From assembly GCA_002169935.2 (NCBI GenBank), contig NHHC02000018.1, positions 1 to 8,637 on the forward strand: DNA of 8,637 nt, in the 5' to 3' direction. Made by a program: the position numbers and the translations under genes. Origin of the DNA: Candidatus Pelagibacter sp. TMED153 (GTDB lineage: Bacteria > Pseudomonadota > Alphaproteobacteria > Pelagibacterales > Pelagibacteraceae). The notes under the pieces were generated by a model. That model worked only from the letters and a program-made list of their open reading frames with translations. It did not search any database and was not told where the DNA came from. Each line of letters opens with the position of its first letter. Within the stretch, counting starts at the first letter, position 1. Below, piece by piece: positions 1-7,375 of the stretch.

Positions 1-1307
1 ACGCTTGTCACGATGCTTTAAAGCACGCAAAAAATTTTAGAATACATACATTTATTTCGACTAGCCCGCTTCATATGAAGCATAAATTAAATAAATCTCC
101 AGAGGAAGTCTTGGATGCAATTAAAGAAAGTGTTTCTTATGCGAGAAAGTTTACAGATGATGTTGAATGGTCTTGTGAAGACGGGACACGAACCGACATG
201 GATTATATGTGTAAAACTGTAGAGTTAGCAATAAAATCTGGGGCTAAAACAATTAATATACCTGATACTGTAGGATATACCGTTCCTTCAGAATTTAAAA
301 AGATTATAGAAACATTAATAAATAAAGTTCCAAATATAGACAAAGCTATTCTCTCTACACATTGTCACAATGACTTAGGTTTAGCTGTAGCAAATTCATT
401 AGCTGGAGTTATGGCTGGAGCTAGACAGATAGAATGCACAATTAATGGAATTGGAGAAAGAGCAGGAAACGCTGCTTTAGAAGAAGTTGTTATGGCCATG
501 AGAACAAGACATGACTTGATGCCTTACACAACAAATATCAATTCTAAACTTTTAAGCAAAGCATCAAAAGTTGTTTCAAACGCAACTGGTTTTCCTGTTC
601 AATTCAACAAAGCAGTTGTTGGAAAAAATGCTTTTGCTCACGAGTCGGGTATTCACCAAGACGGAATGCTTAAAAATCGAAACACATATGAGATCATGAC
701 ACCAGAAAGTGTCGGTGTTCACAAAACTTCTTTAGTGATGGGAAAACACTCAGGTCGTCATGCATTTAAAGATAAATTAAATGATCTTGGATACGTGGGT
801 GTTACTGATGATGTAATCCAAACTGCTTTTGGTAAATTTAAAATTTTAGCAGATAAAAAGAAACATATTTATGATGAAGATATTGCTGCAATCGTAGATG
901 ATAGCTTGGTAACCGAAGATAATGTTATTAAATTGAAATCTTTAAAAGTTTTTGCTGGTACTGGAGAACCTCAAAAGGCTGAAATGACTTTGGAAGTTTT
1001 TGGAGAAGTAAAAAAAGCCACCGAAACAGGAGATGGACCAGTAGACGCGATATTTAAATGTATTAAAAAGCTTTATCCGCATGAAGTTAAACTTTTATTA
1101 TATAATGTTCATGCCGTTACAGAAGGAACAGATGCCCAAGCAACCGTTAGTGTGAGAATAGAAGAAAAAGGCAAAACTACAGTAGGGCAAGCAGCAGATA
1201 CGGATACTTTAGTGGCATCAGCTAATGCTTATTTAAGTGCGTTAAATAAATTAATAATAAAAAGAGAAAAAACGGCGCCAGACCCAAGTTTGAGCGCACA
1301 AATATAG
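1..1307 (+). CDS. leuA: 2-isopropylmalate synthase, 5'-truncated by window edge
   Basis: LeuA condenses acetyl-CoA with 2-oxoisovalerate to give 2-isopropylmalate, the first committed step of leucine synthesis in the cytosol. The frame is open from base 3, well upstream of the first ATG at 75. The residues encoded before that ATG (FRIHTFISTSPLHMKHKL) match the conserved LeuA barrel, so 75 is an internal methionine and not the start. About 434 residues are visible; against the roughly 520 of E. coli LeuA, some 80-90 N-terminal residues are missing. In the HMGL-like TIM barrel I see the metal-binding HCHNDLG (histidine codons at 360 and 366) and ERAGNAALEE (asparagine codon at 468), then SGIHQDGMLK of the linker region. 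From about visible residue 310 comes the LeuA dimer/allosteric domain, the usual site of leucine feedback inhibition. The gene ends with TAG, 12 bases before mreB. Citramalate or homocitrate synthase is a less likely alternative. Confidence 0.95.
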   Translation, partial: ACHDALKHAKNFRIHTFISTSPLHMKHKLNKSPEEVLDAIKESVSYARKFTDDVEWSCEDGTRTDMDYMCKTVELAIKSGAKTINIPDTVGYTVPSEFKKIIETLINKVPNIDKAILSTHCHNDLGLAVANSLAGVMAGARQIECTINGIGERAGNAALEEVVMAMRTRHDLMPYTTNINSKLLSKASKVVSNATGFPVQFNKAVVGKNAFAHESGIHQDGMLKNRNTYEIMTPESVGVHKTSLVMGKHSGRHAFKDKLNDLGYVGVTDDVIQTAFGKFKILADKKKHIYDEDIAAIVDDSLVTEDNVIKLKSLKVFAGTGEPQKAEMTLEVFGEVKKATETGDGPVDAIFKCIKKLYPHEVKLLLYNVHAVTEGTDAQATVSVRIEEKGKTTVGQAADTDTLVASANAYLSALNKLIIKREKTAPDPSLSAQI

Positions 1308-2356
<1,049 letters not shown>

Positions 2357-2357
<1 letters not shown>

Positions 2358-2376
2358 TTTATCTAAAAAGATAAAT
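2357..2376 (+). promoter_or_regulatory. Perfect inverted repeat over the mreC start
   Basis: ATTTATCT (2357-2364) and AGATAAAT (2369-2376) are exact reverse complements separated by AAAA (2365-2368). The repeat begins at the last base of the mreB stop codon, fills the whole 17-base gap and includes the A and T of the mreC ATG. In mRNA it would form an 8-bp hairpin, mostly A-U with one C-G pair, covering the initiation site. The only purine-rich stretch that could act as ribosome binding site (AAAAAG) lies in the loop and stem. No U-run follows, so it does not look like a terminator. A role in translational control is inference. Confidence 0.5.
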
Positions 2377-3220
2377 GTCTTCTAGTAGAGATGATTTTGG
2401 TATAGCGTTTCGTTCAGCTCTTTTGCAAAGAGGAGCTGCTCAAAAATTTTCATTATTTTTTTTAATAATTATCGCAATTATTATCTTTTTTTTAGACACT
2501 TATGGTTTTGGTTTTATGAAACCAGTGAGATCTTTTATTAATGATGGTATTTACAGAGTCTCATTAGTAGCTTCATCCCCTACTAGATTTATTCCCTATG
2601 CTACAGGTGGTGTCAGAGATTTACTTAGGATTAAAAGTGAAAATGAACAATTAAAAAAAGCGCTAGAAGTTTACAGGCAAAAAGAGCTTAGTGTTGAATA
2701 TTTAACAAATCAAAATAAAAATTTAAGAAAAATTTTAGATTCAGATTTGGGTTTGTTTAAAGAAGACGTTGTCCTTTCAAAAGTTTTAATTGATAAGGAT
2801 AGCCCGTATTTGAAATCAATCATTATTAACAAAGGTTCAAAATCAGGAATTTTAAAAGGTATGCCAGTTATGGACAAAAAGTATTTAATTGGAAGAATAG
2901 TTGAGACTAACTATTTATCCTCAAGAGTTTTACTTTTAAATGATTTGAATAGCAGATTGCCGGTTACTTTTGGGAAAGAAGGAATTCAAGCAATTTTAAA
3001 AGGGAGCGGGAGATCTAATCCTATATTAGAATATTTACCGGAAGGTTATGTTGTAGAAAAAGGAATAGAAGTTTTTACATCAGGAAAAGATAGAATATTT
3101 TTTCCAGGATCTCCTGTAGGAGTTACGACTGAAAAAGGAGACGTAAAACTCTTTTCCGAATCTAGTCAACTTTCATTTGTTAAAGTTGATATTTCAAAAC
3201 AACACAAAGAGGCTTTTTAA
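2375..3220 (+). CDS. mreC: Rod shape-determining protein MreC
   Basis: MreC is a bitopic inner-membrane protein whose periplasmic part binds PBP2 and helps activate the RodA-PBP2 pair. The 281 residues show the family layout: a short cytoplasmic N-terminus, one membrane helix at about 25-40 (FSLFFLIIIAIIIFFL), a coiled coil at about 82-121 rich in E, K, N and L, then the beta-rich MreC core with conserved-looking stretches such as INKGSKSGILKGMPV, GRIVETNYLSSRVLLLNDLNSRLPV and FFPGSPVGVTT. The start at 2375 is the only sensible one, since the next methionine lies at residue 48, after the membrane helix. It has no convincing Shine-Dalgarno and overlaps a small inverted repeat, so it may depend on ribosomes arriving from mreB. 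The stop is directly followed by the mreD ATG. Confidence 0.95.
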   Translation: MSSSRDDFGIAFRSALLQRGAAQKFSLFFLIIIAIIIFFLDTYGFGFMKPVRSFINDGIYRVSLVASSPTRFIPYATGGVRDLLRIKSENEQLKKALEVYRQKELSVEYLTNQNKNLRKILDSDLGLFKEDVVLSKVLIDKDSPYLKSIIINKGSKSGILKGMPVMDKKYLIGRIVETNYLSSRVLLLNDLNSRLPVTFGKEGIQAILKGSGRSNPILEYLPEGYVVEKGIEVFTSGKDRIFFPGSPVGVTTEKGDVKLFSESSQLSFVKVDISKQHKEAF

Positions 3221-3733
3221 ATGTTAAATTTTCGAACTATTAGCAAAATTATAAATCTTGGCCCTCTTATTTTTTTATACTATTTGTCTATCAGTGAAAT
3301 AGACTCTCATTTTGAAAGTTATTTTGAAATTTTATCTTTTAACATTCAGTTAATTATAATTTATTTTTGGTCTTTAAAAAGACCAGAAGTATTCGGAAAC
3401 GGACATGTTTTTTTTGCTGGTCTTATAAATGATGTTGTTATGGGAATTCCTTTGGGATTAAGTTCTATTTCTTATTTAATAATATCTCTTACAGCTTCTT
3501 ATGTTAAAAATATGACAGTAAACACCAGAATTACTACTGATTGGTTTACTTTTTTTATCGCAATTTTTTTTTCAAATTTAACTTTTTTTATTTTGATGTC
3601 TAACTTTACAGATATGTCATTAAATGCAACCGAAATATCTTATAATACTTTCTTCACTTTAATTTTCTTTCCATTTTTTTGGTTTTTATTCACTTACTAT
3701 AATAATTTTATAACTCTAGGGAAAAATGCTTAG
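3221..3733 (+). CDS. mreD: Rod shape-determining membrane protein MreD
   Basis: MreD is a small polytopic inner-membrane component of the elongasome. Its biochemical role is not settled; it works with MreC and PBP2. The 170-residue product is almost entirely hydrophobic, with about five membrane segments and many phenylalanines. The best family signature is FAGLINDVVMGIPLGLSSISYLI (about residues 65-88), which fits the MreD pattern of GL-x2-D-x3-G-x-PLGL followed by YL. Sequence identity in this family is usually low, so position between mreC and mrdA carries much of the call. An AAGAGG at 3207-3212, inside the mreC 3' end and eight bases from the ATG, supports the start. The ATG directly abuts the mreC stop, and the 3' end overlaps mrdA by eight bases, so translational coupling on both sides is likely. 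Poly-T runs inside the gene reflect Phe/Ile codons. Confidence 0.92.
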   Translation: MLNFRTISKIINLGPLIFLYYLSISEIDSHFESYFEILSFNIQLIIIYFWSLKRPEVFGNGHVFFAGLINDVVMGIPLGLSSISYLIISLTASYVKNMTVNTRITTDWFTFFIAIFFSNLTFFILMSNFTDMSLNATEISYNTFFTLIFFPFFWFLFTYYNNFITLGKNA

Positions 3734-5660
3734 TTCCGGAACTGGTAATACGGTCATAAAATCTAAGTTAATTAGTAGAAGAATGTTTTTGCTATCCATT
3801 AGTAAAGCCATTATTGTAGTTGGAGTTTTAGGCCGTTTGATTTCACTTCAAATTAACGAAAGCGGTAAATACAAAACTTTATCAGATAAAAATAGATTTA
3901 GAGAATGGAAATTAGCTCCTGAAAGAGGGGTAATAAAAGATTATTTTAATGAAGAAATAGCTTCTAATAAGCAAGTTTATCAAATTCACTTAATTCCAGA
4001 AAACACACAAAGTATTGATGAAGTATTTTTTAAACTAAAATCAATATTAAATATATCCGATAAAAGATTATTTTCTTTACGTAAAAAAATAGCAAAACAA
4101 AAACCGTGGGAACCTACTATTATTTCTGATAACTTAAACTGGTCTGAGTTTTCAAGAATAAACTTATTTCTGCATGAATTACAAGGCGTAGAGCCGATTG
4201 TATCAGTGGCTAGAGTATATAAAGATAGTTCTTCAGCACATGTATTAGGCTATGTGTCTCAAGTAAGCTCCAAGGACCTAAAAAATAAAAAATACTTAAA
4301 AGACATGTCTGTTCCTGGAATGGTCGTAGGTAAAACAGGGTTGGAACGTAGATTAGATAAACAAATAATAGGTGAAGTTGGATTTCAAAGATATGAAGTT
4401 AATGCTTTTGGAAAAAGAATTAAACAAATTAAAGTTGATCCTGGTAAAGCAGGAAAAAGTTTTAAAACTACTTTAGATTTAGAAGTTCAAAGACATGCGA
4501 CTGAAATTTTGGGAGATAAAGCTGCATCTGTATGTGTTATGGATATATATAATGGAGATATTATATCGCTGGTTTCTTCGCCTTCTTATGATCCAAATGC
4601 ATTTGTCCATGGAATAGAACAAACTTACTGGAACAACTTAATTAATAACGAACGAAAACCTTTAACTAATAAAGCTGTATCCGGCTTATATCCTCCTGGA
4701 TCAACCATAAAAACACTTGTAGCGTTAAGTGCTTTAGAAAATAAAATAATACGACCTTTAGATACTGTTAGATGTAAAGGTAAAATTGAATTATTTGGTG
4801 AGAAATTTCATTGTTGGAAAAAGAAAGGCCATGGCATAATGAATATGAGATCGGGAATTAAGAGATCCTGTGATGTATATTTTTATGAAGTTGCGAGAAG
4901 ATTAGGTGTAGATAGATTATCAGAGACAGCAAAAAAATTTGGTCTCGGAAAAAAAGTATTACAAGAATTTTCTGAAGAACGGGCAGGAGTAGTACCTAGC
5001 ACTTCTTGGAAAAAAAAATATATTGGTCAAAATTGGTATTTAGGAGAAACTTTACACTCAGGAATTGGTCAGGGATATTTTCAAAGCACTCCAATTCAAC
5101 TATGCTTAATGACTGCTCAAATTGCTAATGGGGGTTTTGAAATTAAACCTAGAATACTATTTGATAAAAAAAAGAATAGCTTAAAAGAATATTTAAAATT
5201 TAAAAATGATAACCCTGGACAACCTTTACCTGCAGACTTACTAGTGTCTAATTTTGATCTAAAGCCATTATTTAAAAACCAAGAGAATATTAAAATTATA
5301 AAAGATGCTATGTATTCATCCTCGAATGAACCAGGAGGTACATCTTATAGATCAAGATTAGAAGACAAAAGATTTACTTTCGCAGGTAAAACAGGATCAT
5401 CACAAATTAGAAAATTTACAGAGGCACAACGAGAAGCAGAAGTTAAACAAGATCAATTAAAATATAAAAATCGAGACCATGCTTTGTTCATTGCGTTTGC
5501 CCCTGTAAGTGATCCAAAATATGCGATCAGCGTTGTTGTAGAACATGGTGGCACAGGAAGCAAAGCCGCTGCTCCAATAGCTAAGAAAGTTATTAAAAAA
5601 GTTTTAGAACGACATAGTTTAAGAGAGTCTTTTAATAATTTACAAGGAGATTCTATTTAA
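3726..5660 (+). CDS. mrdA: Penicillin-binding protein 2, elongasome transpeptidase
   Basis: PBP2 is the class B (monofunctional) DD-transpeptidase that cross-links peptidoglycan made by RodA during elongation. It is membrane-anchored with its catalytic domain in the periplasm. The 644 residues match the family (E. coli 633). In order: an N-terminal anchor at about 20-40; the pedestal/dimerisation domain with APERGVIKD (from 64) and VPGMVVGKTGLERRLD; then the transpeptidase domain with the SxxK nucleophile motif STIK (S326, K329), the second motif SCD (381-383, the Ser-x-Asp form usual in PBP2) and KTG at 555-557. All catalytic motifs are intact. The anchor is preceded by SRRMFL (17-22), which resembles a twin-arginine motif. 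The start overlaps mreD by eight bases and has AGGGA at 3718-3722, a rather short spacing. The stop overlaps the rodA start by one base. FtsI is a less likely reading given the rodA/mre context. Confidence 0.97.
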   Translation: MLSSGTGNTVIKSKLISRRMFLLSISKAIIVVGVLGRLISLQINESGKYKTLSDKNRFREWKLAPERGVIKDYFNEEIASNKQVYQIHLIPENTQSIDEVFFKLKSILNISDKRLFSLRKKIAKQKPWEPTIISDNLNWSEFSRINLFLHELQGVEPIVSVARVYKDSSSAHVLGYVSQVSSKDLKNKKYLKDMSVPGMVVGKTGLERRLDKQIIGEVGFQRYEVNAFGKRIKQIKVDPGKAGKSFKTTLDLEVQRHATEILGDKAASVCVMDIYNGDIISLVSSPSYDPNAFVHGIEQTYWNNLINNERKPLTNKAVSGLYPPGSTIKTLVALSALENKIIRPLDTVRCKGKIELFGEKFHCWKKKGHGIMNMRSGIKRSCDVYFYEVARRLGVDRLSETAKKFGLGKKVLQEFSEERAGVVPSTSWKKKYIGQNWYLGETLHSGIGQGYFQSTPIQLCLMTAQIANGGFEIKPRILFDKKKNSLKEYLKFKNDNPGQPLPADLLVSNFDLKPLFKNQENIKIIKDAMYSSSNEPGGTSYRSRLEDKRFTFAGKTGSSQIRKFTEAQREAEVKQDQLKYKNRDHALFIAFAPVSDPKYAISVVVEHGGTGSKAAAPIAKKVIKKVLERHSLRESFNNLQGDSI

Positions 5661-6784
5661 TGTTTCAGCCAAGATCCATACAATCATCTTTAAGTTTTAA
5701 AGATAAACTTTTTTCTATTGACTATGTTTTAGTTTTCTCAATTTTAATTTTAGGTGTTGTTAGCATATTTGCTATGTATTCTACAGATGGTGGAGAATTT
5801 AAATATCATACTGAAAGCCATATTTTAAGATTCTTTATTTTTTTTATAATGTTTTTTGCTTTATCTTTCATTCAAATAAGATTTTGGCATAGCACTAGTT
5901 ATTTGATTTACTTTACTTTTTTTGTTCTTCTTATAGGGGTTAAGTATTTTGGACTAACATCGTCAGGATCACAGAGATGGTTAAATTTCTATTTTATGAA
6001 TCTTCAACCTTCAGAGTTAATGAAAATAGGTTTAATATTATTTTTATCAAAATACTATCATCGAGTTTCCATAGAAAATATAAATAGTTTGAAGTTTTTA
6101 TTTCTTCCAATCGTAGCTTTAATTGCCCCAGTTCTTCTGGTCGTAATGCAACCTGACCTTGGAACTTCGATCTTAATTGCAGCAGGAGGTGTTGTCGTAG
6201 CTTGGTTAGCTGGAGTAAGAGCGAAGTTTTTTGTTTATGCCACATTAGTTTTTATTGCATTATTGCCGATTGCCATTTCTTTTTTAAAACCTTATCAGAA
6301 ATCTAGGATATTAACTTTTTTAAACCCTGAAAAAGACCCTTTAGGTGCTGGATATCAAATTATTCAGTCTAAAATAGCTATAGGTTCAGGAGGCCTTTTT
6401 GGAAAAGGTTTTTTAAATGGATCTCAAAGTTATCTTGATTATTTGCCTGAAAAACATACAGATTTTATATTCACTTTATTTTCCGAAGAATTTGGTTTTT
6501 TTGGGTCGGTATTTATTTTGTTACTTTACGGACTAATTGTTTCTAGAATAGTAAGAATAGGAAATGTAACAAGAAGTAATTTTGGAAAACTTTATTGCTA
6601 TAGCTTTGCCACTGCATTTTTTATTTATGTAGTAGTAAATATGGGTATGGTGCTAGGCTTATTACCAATAGTTGGCTCTCCTCTACCCATTATGTCATAT
6701 GGAGGCTCTTCAATGATGGCAATTATGTTCGGTTTAGGCATCGCAATGTCTTGTAAGATTTATAAAGACATGCCAGTAAACTAA
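5660..6784 (+). CDS. rodA: SEDS peptidoglycan glycosyltransferase RodA
   Basis: RodA polymerises lipid II into glycan strands in the inner membrane and pairs with PBP2 in the elongasome. The 374-residue product has the roughly ten hydrophobic segments and the conserved loops of the SEDS (FtsW/RodA/SpoVE) family: SGSQRWL (102-108), LQPSELMK, QPDLGTS (164-170), GKGFLNGSQSYLDYLPEKHTDFIF and PIVGSPLPIMSYGGSS (about 336-351). D268, in HTDF, corresponds to the aspartate essential for polymerase activity in characterised RodA proteins. The ATG shares one base with the mrdA TAA (TAATG), and AAGGAGA at 5644-5650 provides a strong ribosome binding site. This is the last gene of the tightly packed mre-mrd run. 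RodA rather than FtsW is favoured by the adjacent mrdA. Confidence 0.97.
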   Translation: MFQPRSIQSSLSFKDKLFSIDYVLVFSILILGVVSIFAMYSTDGGEFKYHTESHILRFFIFFIMFFALSFIQIRFWHSTSYLIYFTFFVLLIGVKYFGLTSSGSQRWLNFYFMNLQPSELMKIGLILFLSKYYHRVSIENINSLKFLFLPIVALIAPVLLVVMQPDLGTSILIAAGGVVVAWLAGVRAKFFVYATLVFIALLPIAISFLKPYQKSRILTFLNPEKDPLGAGYQIIQSKIAIGSGGLFGKGFLNGSQSYLDYLPEKHTDFIFTLFSEEFGFFGSVFILLLYGLIVSRIVRIGNVTRSNFGKLYCYSFATAFFIYVVVNMGMVLGLLPIVGSPLPIMSYGGSSMMAIMFGLGIAMSCKIYKDMPVN

Positions 6785-6816
6785 AAAAAAAACCTATAAT
6801 GACCAAATTTTTTTTT
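6783..6816 (+). other. A-tract/T-tract segment, possible weak hairpin or attenuator
   Basis: Ten A's at 6783-6792, which include the end of the rodA stop codon, and nine T's at 6808-6816 are separated by 15 bases. They can pair as an all-A/U stem ending in a U-run. There is no GC-rich stem, so this is at best a weak terminator or attenuator between rodA and the bactofilin gene. It could equally be a bent or UP-like promoter element, or simply compositional drift in an AT-rich genome. Confidence 0.3.
6795..6800 (+). promoter_or_regulatory. Candidate -10 box for the bactofilin gene
   Basis: This is an exact TATAAT in the 72-base gap after rodA, the largest intergenic space in the window. Transcription from it would begin near 6807 and give a leader of about 50 bases before the ATG at 6857. 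No good -35 hexamer sits at 16-18 bases: 17-base spacing gives GCCAGT, and the best partial match (ATGCCA at 6770-6775) needs 19. An exact hexamer is also expected fairly often by chance at this base composition, so the call is weak. Confidence 0.3.
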
Positions 6817-6843
6817 AATATTAAGCTTGTTAATGTAATGAAT

Positions 6844-6850
6844 AGGTGAT
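6844..6850 (+). promoter_or_regulatory. Ribosome binding site that sets the bactofilin start
   Basis: AGGTGAT matches the 3' part of the extended anti-16S complement (AAGGAGGTGAT) and lies six bases before the ATG at 6857. The alternative in-frame ATG at 6869 would be 18 bases away, too far, and has no purine-rich site of its own. This favours 6857 as the start. Confidence 0.65.
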
Positions 6851-6856
6851 TAAATT

Positions 6857-7330
6857 ATGAATAATTATATGTTCGGAGACAAGAAAAATAAAATTAAAGA
6901 CACAGAAAGATCGCTTATAAGCGAGACTGTAAGCATAGAAGGAACAATTAATAGTTCTGGAGCAATCGATGTTGCAGGCTTAGTTAAAGGTCCTGTGATT
7001 TCAAAAGAAATAGTTATTAGAGAAACAGGTTCGATTACAGGATCAATTGAAGGAGATAGAGTAGAAATTCATGGTCATATGGACGGAAAGATATCTGGAG
7101 ATGATATAATCATTGGAAGCACGGGTACTGTTAAAGGCGATATAGAGTTTGCTAATAATTTAAGAACTGAAAACGGTGCAGATATAGATGGATACATCAA
7201 GAAAACTCATGGATCAAAATCTAAACTTGCGCCTGATTTCTTATTTAGTAAATCAAAAGAAGAGAAAAAACCCAAAGAAAATGGTGGCTCTGAAACAGTT
7301 CTCAACAAAGACTCAAAAGTAATAGCCTAA
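6857..7330 (+). CDS. Bactofilin family cytoskeletal protein
   Basis: Bactofilins polymerise without nucleotide into filaments, often at the membrane, and act as scaffolds for localised cell-wall synthesis, stalks or curvature. Residues about 18-115 of this 157-residue protein form the bactofilin (former DUF583) right-handed beta-helix, seen as short hydrophobic/Gly repeats: ETVSIEGTINSSGAIDVAGLVKGPV, TGSITGSIEGDRVEIHGHMDGKISGDDIIIG and TGTVKGDIEFANNLRTENGADIDGYI. The flanks are short and charged; the C-terminal 40 residues (Lys, Ser, Glu rich) look disordered, as is usual. The N-terminus reads MNNYMFGDKKNK. The MFGxK part resembles the membrane-targeting N-terminus of many bactofilins, so a start at 6869 is possible, but the ribosome binding site favours 6857. 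No M23 endopeptidase gene, a common bactofilin neighbour, is present in the window. Its position 72 bases after rodA supports a cell-shape role. Confidence 0.9.
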   Translation: MNNYMFGDKKNKIKDTERSLISETVSIEGTINSSGAIDVAGLVKGPVISKEIVIRETGSITGSIEGDRVEIHGHMDGKISGDDIIIGSTGTVKGDIEFANNLRTENGADIDGYIKKTHGSKSKLAPDFLFSKSKEEKKPKENGGSETVLNKDSKVIA

Positions 7331-7375
7331 TCTACCGCACTATAAAATTCTCAAAGTTTGCATTATAAATTTCCT

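Noticed and set aside
75..77. ATG at 75 as the start of leuA
   Set aside because: The frame is open to the window edge, and the upstream residues (FRIHTFISTSPLH) are conserved LeuA barrel sequence, so the gene simply begins outside the window.
2456..2493. Two runs of eight T's in mreC, and similar runs in mreD, as slippage or programmed frameshift sites
   Set aside because: They encode Phe/Ile-rich membrane segments, the genes read through intact, and such runs are expected in AT-rich DNA. No alternative-frame product of note follows them.
5994..6245. Minus-strand 83-residue reading frame inside rodA
   Set aside because: It is antisense to the conserved SEDS core, has repetitive Leu/Gln low complexity and no family resemblance.
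7331..7375. Promoter or terminator between the bactofilin and DadA-like genes
   Set aside because: TATAAA at 7341 and TATAAAT near 7364 occur, but with no supporting -35 box, and such strings are common at this base composition. No hairpin with a U-run is present.
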